DNA of 18,022 bases from CAZALT01 sp964485515 (GCA_964485515.1 CAZALT010000064.1:1-18022), one strand, 5' to 3'. Shown: positions 8,089-15,798, counted from the stretch's first letter. Translations and numbers: made by a program. Notes: generated by a model from the letters alone, not told the origin.

Positions 8089-8121
8089 GGCGGAGTGTCG
8101 GTGGAGTGTCGGCGGAGTTGC
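8089..8121. repeat. Three-copy 11-bp tandem repeat
   Basis: GGCGGAGTGTC, GGTGGAGTGTC and GGCGGAGTTGC follow one another in the gap between two converging genes. The copies differ by one to three bases. No hairpin is formed by them. Confidence 0.6.
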
Positions 8122-8153
8122 AACGATCGCCACCCGTCCCGTCTCGCCGGCGC

Positions 8154-8804
8154 TCAGGAGGAGCGGATCGCAACCACCTGCTCTTCGACGAGGAGCAGGT
8201 GGCGGGGACCGAACAGGTCGTCGGTCGAGCGGTCGGCGGACAGCGTGTCGGTCAACCACCGGTGGCGGTCCCGCAGGGTCTCGAGGTCGTCGAACCACAC
8301 CTCGTTCACGGCATCGAACCGGACATCGTCGGTCGCTCCCGATGGGACGAGCACCGGGTGGTTCTGGACGTAGGCGAGCCCTCGGATGGCCTCGGGGATG
8401 GGCGTGGCACCGGCGTTGCCGGCGTGGGCCTGCCATCGTTCGACGAACGTCGCGGGTGTGAGCCCGTCTGCTCGCCGGGCGAGGGCGACGTGCTTGAACC
8501 GGCGGCCACCGGCGATCCAGCGGTCAGCGAGCCAGCCCTCGCCCCGCAGCGCCACCTCCGTCGTGACCTGTCCCTCGCTCCATGCCACGACCTCATCGCT
8601 CGAGCTGGCCTGGTGGAACCTGCTGAGGTGATCCAGGTCGGCGAACCAGGCGACGTCGATCGCGGCGATGACCGGTACCGCGGTCGGATCCGATTCGAGC
8701 ACGGTGTTGCGGGTGAGCCGGAGAGGCGCCGCGATCGGCTCGAACGACGGGGAGATCGACGGCACCGCCACGGCGGCGTCGACGAAGCGTAGGACCTTGA
8801 TCAC
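8154..8804 (-). CDS. Tandem EthD-like domain protein
   Basis: This protein has 216 residues and looks like two alpha/beta ferredoxin-like (dimeric barrel) halves. The second half (about 102-210) is the clearer EthD-type domain: it begins FKHVALARR and continues with LTPATFVERWQAHAG, a pattern of EthD proteins in which a strand is followed by a helix with W and H. The first half (about 1-95) begins IKVLRF and has a parallel arrangement with weaker conservation. EthD proteins are small partners of P450 or oxidative degradation systems, with unclear biochemical roles. The start is GTG at 8804, whose last two bases are shared with the TGA of the upstream TetR gene. The reading frame stays open further upstream, but that part is the antisense-like shadow of the TetR gene. 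This is the last gene of the P450-A/TetR/EthD chain. Confidence 0.75.
   Translation of the reverse strand: MIKVLRFVDAAVAVPSISPSFEPIAAPLRLTRNTVLESDPTAVPVIAAIDVAWFADLDHLSRFHQASSSDEVVAWSEGQVTTEVALRGEGWLADRWIAGGRRFKHVALARRADGLTPATFVERWQAHAGNAGATPIPEAIRGLAYVQNHPVLVPSGATDDVRFDAVNEVWFDDLETLRDRHRWLTDTLSADRSTDDLFGPRHLLLVEEQVVAIRSS
8174..8202 (-). terminator. Strong hairpin at end of EthD gene
   Basis: CCACCTGCTC (8174-8183) and GAGCAGGTGG (8193-8202) are perfect 10-base arms. Inner pairs can extend the stem to 13 with a 3-base loop. It lies inside the last codons of the EthD gene, near where two converging transcripts meet. It has no T-rich tail, so termination or 3'-end protection is only a possibility. 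Confidence 0.3.
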
Positions 8805-9463
8805 GACCGCGGCTGTGGCGTCGAGGGTGGGGTGATGGGTGAGGTTCCCCCGGTGGGGTCGGCACCGGTGGCGTCGACGATGACCTGGACCCCCCACTCG
8901 ATGGCTTCGATCGCCTCCTCGCCTTCGAGTCCCCATGCCGCCCGGAGCCGGTCGAACGAGGACAAGCTCCAGATGAGGTCGATCACCGCGGCGGCGCGGA
9001 TCTGCTGGCGGTCGGTCCATCCGTCGGTGTGCCCGGCCACCGTGCGAAGCAGGGCGTCCTTGCGTCGGGTGTCGGCTTCGTGCAGCGTCGGATCGATGGG
9101 TGCATCCGGCGGGTGGGCGTAGTTCGACGCGAAGCGCAGGACGCGCCCGGCGACTTCGGCGAGCTCGTCGATGCGCACGGTGGCGAGGTCGACGCCGGCC
9201 TGGACCTCCTGGTGCTCCATGACGGCGTCACGCAGGCGCTTGTCCGTGCCGAAGTGCCGGTAGACGGTCCGTTCGTGCACGGCGGCCCGGTCGGCCACGG
9301 CCCGCACCGTCACGTTCTGCCAGTCGCGGATCGACGATTCGCGGAGCAGCTCGGCACCGGCCTCGACGATCCGAGCCCGGGTCTCTTCCGCTTGGGCACG
9401 GCGTTTGGAGTTGTCGTACTTGCGGGTCTCCGGAGTCTCCGCCGGTGTGCCCGGCGCGGTCAC
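8801..9463 (-). CDS. TetR family transcriptional regulator (P450-A operon)
   Basis: This protein has 220 residues from the chosen start. The N-terminal DNA-binding domain lies at about 24-78: helix RIVEAGAELLRE, then the helix-turn-helix VTVRAVADRAAVHERTVYRHF, a classic TetR signature ending in YRHFG. The C-terminal part is a helical ligand-binding and dimer domain of unknown ligand, with a proline-rich tail. The start GTG (9461-9463) overlaps the TGA of the P450 gene (GTGA), matching the overlap at its own 3' end; an ATG at 9490 is an alternative that would overlap the P450 gene by 31 bases. Being translated in line with P450-A and EthD, it probably controls its own operon and responds to the P450 substrate or product. 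Confidence 0.85.
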   Translation of the reverse strand: MTAPGTPAETPETRKYDNSKRRAQAEETRARIVEAGAELLRESSIRDWQNVTVRAVADRAAVHERTVYRHFGTDKRLRDAVMEHQEVQAGVDLATVRIDELAEVAGRVLRFASNYAHPPDAPIDPTLHEADTRRKDALLRTVAGHTDGWTDRQQIRAAAVIDLIWSLSSFDRLRAAWGLEGEEAIEAIEWGVQVIVDATGADPTGGTSPITPPSTPQPRS

Positions 9464-10662
9464 GGCAGGATCGCAGGCAACGTCTCCCATCCCCGAACCG
9501 TAGACGTCGGCGCGAGGTGTGCCTTGGTCATGTCGACGTCCCACTCGGGCATGCGGCGCAGGATCTCCTCGAGGGCCACCCGACCCTCGAGTCGGGCGAG
9601 GGCTGCTCCGAGGCAGAAGTGGATGCCGGAGCCGAAGGTGAGCATGCCCGCGGTCTCGCGGTGGATGTCGAACGTGTCGCCGTCGGGGAACTTGTCGCTG
9701 TCGCGGTTGGCCGAGCCCATGAGCATGAGCATGATCGAGCCGGCCGGCACGGTGACGTCGTGGTTCGTGTAGTCCTTGGCGACGTAGCGTGCCGCGTGGG
9801 GAGCGGGGCCTTCGAAGCGGAGGATCTCCTCGATCGCTCCCGGGATCAACGAGGGGTCCGCGACGAGCTCGCGGCGCTGGTCGGGGTGGTCGGCGAGGAG
9901 CTTGCCGGCCCAGCCGACGAGGCGGGTGGTCGTCTCGTTGCCGGCGCCGGACACGACCGTGACGTACGTGAGCAGCTCCTCCCGGCTGAGCGTGCGGGTC
10001 TGTCCGTCCTGGTCCTCGAACTCGGCGTGGAGGAGCTCGGTCATGATGTCGTCGGACGGGTGGGACTCACGCCACTCGATGTACTCGGCGAAGATGTCGC
10101 TGCCGAGGTCGAGCATGGCGCCTTGCTCAGTGGCCATGGCCTCGCCCTCGCCGGTACGGATGTTGCGGTCGACCATCTCGCGGATCTTGACCTGGTCCGC
10201 TTCGGGGATGCCCATGAGCATGCCGATGGTGCGCATCGGCATGTACACGCCGAGGTCCCGCACGAAGTCGAAGCTGCCCTTGTCGGCCGCCTCGTCGAGG
10301 CTCTCGGCCGTGAACTGGCGGATCTTGTCCTCAAGGCGAGTGACGTTGCGCGGCGTGAACATCCGCGACATCAGCTTGCGGTGCAGCGTGTGGGTGGGTG
10401 GGTCCTCGAAGATCACGATGCCCGGCGGCATCTCCATGCCGGCCTGGATGAGCTCGATGATGCCGCCTCGGCCCGAGATGAAGGTCTGGTGGTTGCGCAG
10501 GCCGGCTTCGACGTCGGCGTGGCGGCTCAGGGCGAAGAAGTCGAACTGCTCGTTGTAGTAGACGGGCGCGTCCTCGCGGAGGCGCTTGAACGCCGGATAC
10601 GGGTCGACGACCAGCTGGGGGTCGTAGGGGTCGTAGCCGAGTGCAACTTCCGACGTCGTCAT
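9460..10662 (-). CDS. Cytochrome P450 (A)
   Basis: This soluble bacterial P450 has 400 residues, the normal size. The oxygen-activating I-helix motif is SGAGNETTT (238-246), with glutamate E243 and T244. The K-helix ExxR is E279-R282 (EILR), and the haem-binding loop is FGSGIHFCLG with the cysteine ligand C350. The early segment FEDPPTHTLHRKLMSRMF (about 85-102) is the usual C-helix region. The ATG at 10662 has a good GAAGGA ribosome-binding site seven bases upstream. It should hydroxylate a hydrophobic substrate using electrons from a ferredoxin, but none is encoded nearby. It is followed directly by TetR and EthD genes. The subfamily and substrate cannot be assigned from the sequence. Confidence 0.95.
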   Translation of the reverse strand: MTTSEVALGYDPYDPQLVVDPYPAFKRLREDAPVYYNEQFDFFALSRHADVEAGLRNHQTFISGRGGIIELIQAGMEMPPGIVIFEDPPTHTLHRKLMSRMFTPRNVTRLEDKIRQFTAESLDEAADKGSFDFVRDLGVYMPMRTIGMLMGIPEADQVKIREMVDRNIRTGEGEAMATEQGAMLDLGSDIFAEYIEWRESHPSDDIMTELLHAEFEDQDGQTRTLSREELLTYVTVVSGAGNETTTRLVGWAGKLLADHPDQRRELVADPSLIPGAIEEILRFEGPAPHAARYVAKDYTNHDVTVPAGSIMLMLMGSANRDSDKFPDGDTFDIHRETAGMLTFGSGIHFCLGAALARLEGRVALEEILRRMPEWDVDMTKAHLAPTSTVRGWETLPAILP

Positions 10663-10698
10663 AGATGTGTCCTTCGTGTCCGGCCCTGCACCAATTCA

Positions 10699-10714
10699 TG
10701 TCAGGTGACTGGCA
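10699..10714. promoter_or_regulatory. Candidate operator overlapping P450-A transcription start
   Basis: TGTCAG and CTGGCA form an inverted repeat with one mismatch around GTGA. It lies just downstream of the -10-like TATATT, where a repressor would block initiation. The TetR protein of the same operon is the natural candidate to bind it. Confidence 0.3.
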
Positions 10715-10716
10715 GG

Positions 10717-10722
10717 AATATA
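10717..10722 (-). promoter_or_regulatory. Candidate -10 box for P450-A operon
   Basis: Read on the minus strand this is TATATT, the most AT-rich hexamer in a GC-rich neighbourhood, 55 bases before the P450-A ATG. No convincing -35 box precedes it; instead the 15-bp repeats occupy the upstream region, so the promoter may need an activator. Confidence 0.35.
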
Positions 10723-10740
10723 GCGCACCTCGTGGAGGGC

Positions 10741-10800
10741 AGATCCTCGGAGGTCATCCCCTCGGAGGTCAGATCCCGGAGGTCGGATCGTCGGAGCGTC
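10741..10800. repeat. Four imperfect 15-bp repeats upstream of P450-A
   Basis: Four units of 15, 15, 14 and 16 bases follow each other, with the core TCGGAGGTC: 10741-10755, 10756-10770, 10771-10784 and 10785-10800. They sit just upstream of the candidate P450-A promoter and downstream of the acyl-CoA dehydrogenase genes. They could be activator sites or a decayed minisatellite. Confidence 0.65.
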
Positions 10801-10845
10801 AGGGGCTGAGAACAGTCAGGCTCTCGACGACGGTCAGGCCCCTGA
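10799..10845 (-). terminator. Inverted repeat at end of dehydrogenase operon
   Basis: TCAGGGGC (10799-10806) and GCCCCTGA (10838-10845) are perfect 8-base arms around 31 bases, in which GAGA/TCTC can form a small inner stem. The arm on the gene side includes the end of the acyl-CoA dehydrogenase frame. No T-rich tail follows, so termination is uncertain. Confidence 0.25.
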
Positions 10846-12120
10846 GGAAGGACCGTGCGGGACGTCGCGGAACGCGACGTCCTTGTCGAGCACCCGCTCG
10901 CGAGGCATGCCCAGCACCCGCTCGCTGATGACGTTGGCCGCCATCTCCGTGGTGCCGCCGCCGATCGACCCGGCCTGGCGCATCAAGAAGTCTTCCCCGC
11001 GCAGGGCCAGCTCCCCATCGCCGTCGACCCACGCGGCACCGGTGCCCCCGGCGAGCTCGAAGGCGATGGTGTTGCGGCGTTCGTTGCTGAAACCACCGAA
11101 CAGGCGGGCGATCGCCGAGGACTGGTCGCTCATCGTGGACGATCGGATGCCCTGGCCGACACGACGTCCGAGGGCTTCGCCGACGAGGCCGAGGATCTCG
11201 CCTTCGCCGATCTGGTCCCGCGCCGCCACGGACCGGTTGAGTCCGGCGTCGCGGGCGATGCGGCGCAGCGATTGACCGTCGAGCGAGTTGCGCTCGAGCT
11301 GCGCGGGACGTGTCACGAACGCAGAGTTCGACGCCATGCGCTCGTGGAACATCCAACGGGTGCCGACGGTCCAGCCGTCGTCGACCTCGCCGACGCGGTC
11401 GGTGTCGGGGACCCGGAGGTCGTCGAGGTACTCCTGGCAGAAGTCCATGTTGCCGTTGAGCATCTCGATGCGCTGGATCTCGATGCCCTCCGCGTCGATG
11501 GGGAAGATGAAGACCGACAGCCCACGGTGCTTGGGGACATCCCAGTTGGTGCGGGCGAGGCAGAGGCCCCAGTCGGACCACCAGGCCCCGGTGGTCCACA
11601 CCTTGGACCCGTTGAGGATCCACTCGTCGCCGTCGCGCACGGCGGAGGTGAGGGCACCGGCGACGTCGGACCCGCCGCTGGGCTCGGACAGGAACTGCAT
11701 CCACAGCTCCTCGCCCTTGAGGATGGCGGGGATGTGAGCCTTCTTCTGCTCCTCGGTGCCGAAGTCGAGCAGGACCGCCATGCACGGGGTCATGGTGGGC
11801 ACCTGGATGCGCACGGGGTAGTCGAAGCCTTCGAGCTCCTCGTTCATGATCAGCTGATGGGTTCGGGTGAGGCCCTGCCCGCCGTACTCGGTGGGCACGG
11901 TGAGCCCGGCGAAGCCGGCATCGAAGAAGATGCGCTGGAGGTCGCGGTCGCGCTGGACCTCGGCGAGATCGTCCTCGTCGGTGCCGAGCTTGCGGAGACC
12001 GGCGCTCGATGACGGCCGGGCCGGGCCGACCTGGTCGCGCAGGAACGTGCGGACGCGTGCCCGGAACTCGTCGAGGTCGGCACCGTCGCGGGTAGCTGTT
12101 CGATCGTTCGTGTCGGTCAT
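10834..12120 (-). CDS. Acyl-CoA dehydrogenase, catalytic-type subunit (FadE-like)
   Basis: This protein has 428 residues with the three-part acyl-CoA dehydrogenase layout: N-terminal helices (to about 120), the middle beta domain with MQFLSEPSGGSDVAG (141-155) and WILNGSKVWTTGA (167-179), and the C-terminal helices. At the usual C-terminal glutamate site (YEGT in medium-chain enzymes) it has IGGGTTEM (386-393), so that base is missing. A glutamate at E260 in MFHERMASN matches the alternative position used by isovaleryl- and long-chain-type enzymes and by the active subunit of mycobacterial heteromeric steroid dehydrogenases. It should therefore supply the catalytic base, with FAD as cofactor. 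The ATG shares bases with the stop of the upstream dehydrogenase gene (ATGA), so the two are coupled. The frame is open to 12486, but that part only shadows the upstream gene. Confidence 0.9.
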   Translation of the reverse strand: MTDTNDRTATRDGADLDEFRARVRTFLRDQVGPARPSSSAGLRKLGTDEDDLAEVQRDRDLQRIFFDAGFAGLTVPTEYGGQGLTRTHQLIMNEELEGFDYPVRIQVPTMTPCMAVLLDFGTEEQKKAHIPAILKGEELWMQFLSEPSGGSDVAGALTSAVRDGDEWILNGSKVWTTGAWWSDWGLCLARTNWDVPKHRGLSVFIFPIDAEGIEIQRIEMLNGNMDFCQEYLDDLRVPDTDRVGEVDDGWTVGTRWMFHERMASNSAFVTRPAQLERNSLDGQSLRRIARDAGLNRSVAARDQIGEGEILGLVGEALGRRVGQGIRSSTMSDQSSAIARLFGGFSNERRNTIAFELAGGTGAAWVDGDGELALRGEDFLMRQAGSIGGGTTEMAANVISERVLGMPRERVLDKDVAFRDVPHGPSSGA

Positions 12121-13259
12121 GACGCCACCCCGTGGGACTCGATCTCGTCGGCAACTTGCAGGCGGTGCTCGGCGGGCGTGCCGTGCAACGCACGGTTGAC
12201 GGTGTGGCGGCGGAAGTACAGGTGCAGGTCGTGCTCGTAGGTGACGCCGATGCCGCCGTGGAGCTGCACGCACTCCTGCATGAGCTCGGAGCCCGAGTCG
12301 CCGATGTAGGACTTGGCCGCGCTGGTGAGCTTGGTGGCGAGCGGGCTGCCGGAGCCCACCGCGGCGGCGGACTCGTCGGCGATGGCGTGGCTGGCCTCGA
12401 GCCACATCTTCATCTTGGCCATGCGGTGCTTGATGGCCTGATACGACGCGAGGGGGCGACCGAACGAGTAGCGGTCGAAGGTCCACTCGAGCGTGAGGTC
12501 GAACGCGGTCTGCATGGCGCCGACCGCTTCGGCGTTGGCGATGACGAGGGCGTGGAGGTGCTGCTCTGCGAGCTCAGCGTCGGCCGCACCGATCGAACCG
12601 ACCGCGGCGTCGAGTGGCACGCGCACGCCGTCGAAGGTGACGACGGAGAAGCGGCGGGTCAGGTCGATGGTGTGCATGGCCGTGATGGTGACGCCGGGCG
12701 TGTCGCGAGAGATGAGGACCTGCGTGGCGCCGCCCTCGTCGGAGCCGACGGTGGTCTCGGCGCTGACCAGCAGGTAGTCGGACACCGCGGCCGACTCGAC
12801 CGGACGACGGATGCCGTCGAGCACGATCTCGGATCCCTCGACCCGGATGTGGAAGAGCGGGGGAGCGCCGGAGTGGTCGACGTCGGCGGTCGCCCACGTG
12901 GCCACGGCCTCGCCGGCGAGCAGTTCGGCCACGACGTCGTCGTGTCCACCGCCGCGGGCAAGGGCGCCAGCGACGACCGCATTGGGCAGGAGCGGTCCGG
13001 GCGCGGCGCGCCGACCGAACTCGTAGGCGATGAGGCTGAGGTCGACGACGCCGTCACCCGATGCCGAACCACCACCCAGCTCCTCGGGGACGAGTAGGTG
13101 GGTCCACCCGAGCTGGACCCCTTCGCTCCAGTACGTCGGATCGAACCCTGCCGGGTCGTCGCGAAGCGTGCGGACGACGGCTGGCGGGACCTTGTCGTCG
13201 AGGTAGCGGGCGGTCGTCTCGCGAAGGAAGTCCTGGTCTTCGCTCGGTTCGAGCAGCAT
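12117..13259 (-). CDS. Acyl-CoA dehydrogenase, partner subunit (FadE-like)
   Basis: This protein has 380 residues. The N-terminus (SEDQDFLRETTARYLDDKVPP) and middle domain fit the family but diverge from active enzymes. The C-terminal half keeps FAD and interface motifs: FDRYSFGRPLASYQAIKHRMA (261-281) and LHGGIGVTYEHDLHLYFRR (333-351). Where medium-chain enzymes have YEGT it reads ALHGT (357-361), with H359 in place of glutamate, and the alternative position (around IANAEAVGAM, 240-249) gives no obvious base. It therefore looks like the non-catalytic half of an alpha2-beta2 enzyme with the next gene, as in mycobacterial ChsE-type side-chain dehydrogenases. The start is an ATG with a GAGAAG-like ribosome-binding site. 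The stop overlaps the start of its partner. Confidence 0.88.
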   Translation of the reverse strand: MLLEPSEDQDFLRETTARYLDDKVPPAVVRTLRDDPAGFDPTYWSEGVQLGWTHLLVPEELGGGSASGDGVVDLSLIAYEFGRRAAPGPLLPNAVVAGALARGGGHDDVVAELLAGEAVATWATADVDHSGAPPLFHIRVEGSEIVLDGIRRPVESAAVSDYLLVSAETTVGSDEGGATQVLISRDTPGVTITAMHTIDLTRRFSVVTFDGVRVPLDAAVGSIGAADAELAEQHLHALVIANAEAVGAMQTAFDLTLEWTFDRYSFGRPLASYQAIKHRMAKMKMWLEASHAIADESAAAVGSGSPLATKLTSAAKSYIGDSGSELMQECVQLHGGIGVTYEHDLHLYFRRHTVNRALHGTPAEHRLQVADEIESHGVAS

Positions 13260-13340
13260 GGCTTCTCAGTTCTTCGTGGCCCTGGCCGGTGTCGGCTCGA
13301 CGGGTGGGGCCGGTCGTGCCGGTCGTGGCTGGTGTGGGGT

Positions 13341-14507
13341 TCAGATGCGGTAGAGCTTGGCGGCGTTCTCGCCCAGCACCTTGCGCTGGGTCTCGGCGCG
13401 CAGCGTCGAGAACACCGGCGCGACGGTACCCAGCGGGTCGGGGTACAGGCACGTGGGGTGCGGATAGTCGGTCTCGAACATGACGTTGTCCTCGCCGACC
13501 TTGTCGATGAGCCCCTGGAGGTCGCCCTTGTTGGTCTCGAACCAGAACGTGGACCACCAGTGGTCGGCGAAGTACTCCGACGGCGCCTTGCTGAGCTCCT
13601 TGGCCTGGTCGGGCGCGTTCTCGAGGATCTCGTAGTCCATCGTCTCGAGGATGAAGGGGATCCAGCCGATGCCGCTCTCGACCGACACCATCTTGAGCTG
13701 GGGGTGGCGGTCGAAGATGCCGGCGTAGACCGAGTTGATGATGACGCCCGCGTTGTTGAGGAAGAGCATCGAGCCGCCGACGGCGGGCTTCATGTTGTCG
13801 TGCAACGACTTCCAGAAGTACTTGCCGTAGAAGGTGAGCGAGGTCTGGCTGGCGCCGATGTGGAAGTGGATCGGCAGCTGGAGGTCGGCGCACACCTCCC
13901 AGAAGGGATCCCAGTCACGGTGGGCGAGGTCCTTCGATCCGGCGTCTTCGGGGTTGGAGGTCATGTTGACGCCACGGAAGCCGAGCCCGGCGCAGCGCTC
14001 GGCCTCGCGCACGCACTCGTCGATGCTCCACGCGGGCATGACCGGCATGGGGAGCAGACGGAGGTTCGACTTCTCCTGCACCTCGGCCATGGCGTCGTTG
14101 TAGAGCTCGACGCACAGGCGCCGCAGGATCGGATCCTCGGTGGCGTTGGCCAGGTTCTGGCCGCCGATGCCCACGGCGTTGGGGTAGACGATCTGGGCGT
14201 CGATGCCGCACTCGTCCATGACCCCCAGCCGATACTCCCAGTCCCACGCACCCTGGTGCACCCAGTCGATGCCGTGCTTCTTGGTCTCCTCGAAGGCGTG
14301 CTTGTCGCCCTGGGTGTCGATGACGCCGCCGGGACGGGCCGGCCCGAGCGGAACGCCCTCGAGGGTCCACATGGCGATGCCGTCGACGTCCTGCACCAGC
14401 GGAACGCGGTCTTCGAAGCCGGCCGGAGCGCGGTCGGTGAAGAGGTCGTGGCGCTCGGTCATGTGGGTGTCGGCGTCGATGATGCGGATGTCGTCTGCGA
14501 TCGGCAT
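13341..14507 (-). CDS. Amidohydrolase_2 family metal-dependent protein
   Basis: This TIM-barrel protein of the amidohydrolase_2 (ACMSD-like) group has 388 residues. Likely metal or catalytic positions are the N-terminal IDADTHMTE (D11, D13, H15), which replaces the usual HxH by DxH, then HFH at 214-216, a glutamate in VESGI (E277), and the late motif ETDYPHP (D347, H350). Members decarboxylate or hydrolyse ring or acid compounds, often with zinc; the family is used widely in actinomycete catabolic clusters. The ATG has an AGGAG ribosome-binding site eight bases upstream. It sits between P450-B and the acyl-CoA dehydrogenase pair, so it may hydrolyse or decarboxylate an intermediate of the same pathway. 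The exact reaction is not deducible. Confidence 0.88.
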   Translation of the reverse strand: MPIADDIRIIDADTHMTERHDLFTDRAPAGFEDRVPLVQDVDGIAMWTLEGVPLGPARPGGVIDTQGDKHAFEETKKHGIDWVHQGAWDWEYRLGVMDECGIDAQIVYPNAVGIGGQNLANATEDPILRRLCVELYNDAMAEVQEKSNLRLLPMPVMPAWSIDECVREAERCAGLGFRGVNMTSNPEDAGSKDLAHRDWDPFWEVCADLQLPIHFHIGASQTSLTFYGKYFWKSLHDNMKPAVGGSMLFLNNAGVIINSVYAGIFDRHPQLKMVSVESGIGWIPFILETMDYEILENAPDQAKELSKAPSEYFADHWWSTFWFETNKGDLQGLIDKVGEDNVMFETDYPHPTCLYPDPLGTVAPVFSTLRAETQRKVLGENAAKLYRI

Positions 14508-14570
14508 GCCAGTGGCTCCTGGGTGAGGTGCACCCCGGGCGGACGTGGGCCCGACGGGGGGTGGTTGGGT

Positions 14571-15794
14571 CTAGACGGAGGTTGCTCGCTGGCCAGGCGT
14601 GAAGGTGATCTGCACCGCGCTCGGGGCGCGGCTGTAGCCAGGGTGGAAGTGGACGTCGGTGCCGGGGGCGAGTGCCAGGTTCGGCATGCGGCGCAGGATC
14701 TCTTCGATGGCGATGCGCAGGTTCATGCGGGCCAGGTTGGAGCCGGCGCAGCGGTGCGGTCCGGCGCCGAAGGCGATGTGGCGGTTGCCTTCGCGGCCGA
14801 GGTCGAACTCGGCCGGGCAGGCGAACTCCCGCTCGTCGCGGTTGGCCGCAGCCCACGAGACGAGGACCATGTCACCCTGCTCGATGTCGGCGCCCCCGAC
14901 GTGCACGTCGCGCATGGCACGCCGGGCGATGAAGGCGAAGGGACCGTCGAGGCGCAGCATCTCCTCGATGAAGTCGGGGATCGCCTCGGGATCGGCGACG
15001 AGGCGGTCGACCAGGTCGGGCTTCTGGCAGAACCACATCATCGAGGTGCCGAGCGCTCCGGCGGTGGTGTCGAGGCCGCCGAAGAGCAGGATCTGGATGA
15101 CCCCGACGACCTCCTTGTCGGTGATCGGCCGGCCATCGATCTCGGCGGAGAGGATGGCGTCGATGACATCGCCCTGGGGCGCGTCGTTCCGGCGCTTCTC
15201 GGCGAAGGCGAAGATCCACATGATCATCTCGCGGCGAGCATCGATGGCCGCGGGGTTGTTGGGCGTGGAGGCCCGGCTGGCCAGGTCGTTGACGTGGTCC
15301 ATCTCGTCGGACGGCGCGTGGAGGAACTCCTCGAAGAAGATGAGTCCGGGCAGCTGCTGGGCGAACTGCGCCATGAAGTCGCACTCGCCGGCATCGATGA
15401 AGCCGTCGATGAGCCGGTTGACGATCTTGCGGGTGGCGTCTTCGTGCTCGAGCACCCGCGCCGGTGTGAAGTAGCGGTTGATGAGCCGCTTGAACTCGCG
15501 GTGGATCGGGGGATCGACCTGCTCGGGTATGGCGGGGAGCGGTGTGTCGCGGGCCGGCACCGTGATGCCGTGCTCGGAGCTGAAGCTCTCCCAGTCCTGG
15601 ACGATGGCGAGGACGTCCTCGTAGCGGCTGGCGATCCAGAACCCCTCGTGGAGCTCGCTGCGGATGACCCTGTCGTTGGCCCGCAGTTCGTCGAGCGCGG
15701 TGAGGAAGTGGTTGCGCTCGCCCATCTCCGGGGCGAGGTGGTTGAACTCGCCAGGCCCGAACAGCGGACAGGTGGCTTCGCCTGTGTCGCTCAC
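14571..15794 (-). CDS. Cytochrome P450 (B)
   Basis: This bacterial P450 has 407 residues from the GTG start. The I-helix motif is GGLDTT (239-244), in which the acidic residue before the threonine is aspartate rather than the glutamate of P450-A. The ExxR is in EEMLR (277-281), and the haem loop is FGAGPHRCAG with ligand C349. The start at 15794 lies four bases after the thiolase stop, with GAGG upstream, so translation is probably coupled; the frame continues 14 codons further up into the thiolase gene but without need. It differs strongly from P450-A, so it is not a recent duplicate. It is likely to oxidise a pathway intermediate; the substrate is unknown and no redox partner is present. 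Confidence 0.94.
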   Translation of the reverse strand: MSDTGEATCPLFGPGEFNHLAPEMGERNHFLTALDELRANDRVIRSELHEGFWIASRYEDVLAIVQDWESFSSEHGITVPARDTPLPAIPEQVDPPIHREFKRLINRYFTPARVLEHEDATRKIVNRLIDGFIDAGECDFMAQFAQQLPGLIFFEEFLHAPSDEMDHVNDLASRASTPNNPAAIDARREMIMWIFAFAEKRRNDAPQGDVIDAILSAEIDGRPITDKEVVGVIQILLFGGLDTTAGALGTSMMWFCQKPDLVDRLVADPEAIPDFIEEMLRLDGPFAFIARRAMRDVHVGGADIEQGDMVLVSWAAANRDEREFACPAEFDLGREGNRHIAFGAGPHRCAGSNLARMNLRIAIEEILRRMPNLALAPGTDVHFHPGYSRAPSAVQITFTPGQRATSV

Positions 15795-15798
15795 GGCA

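Noticed and set aside
8805..9020. N-terminal extension of the EthD frame
   Set aside because: It is arginine-rich shadow sequence within the TetR gene; the GTG at 8804 overlaps the TetR stop and starts at a strand-like IKVLRF.
9445..10809. Plus-strand open frame opposite P450-A
   Set aside because: It is the mirror of a clear P450 with all signature motifs; its composition is typical of an antisense shadow.
12121..12486. N-terminal extension of the catalytic acyl-CoA dehydrogenase frame
   Set aside because: It overlaps the partner dehydrogenase gene; the ATG at 12120 gives a family-length protein and a natural ATGA overlap.
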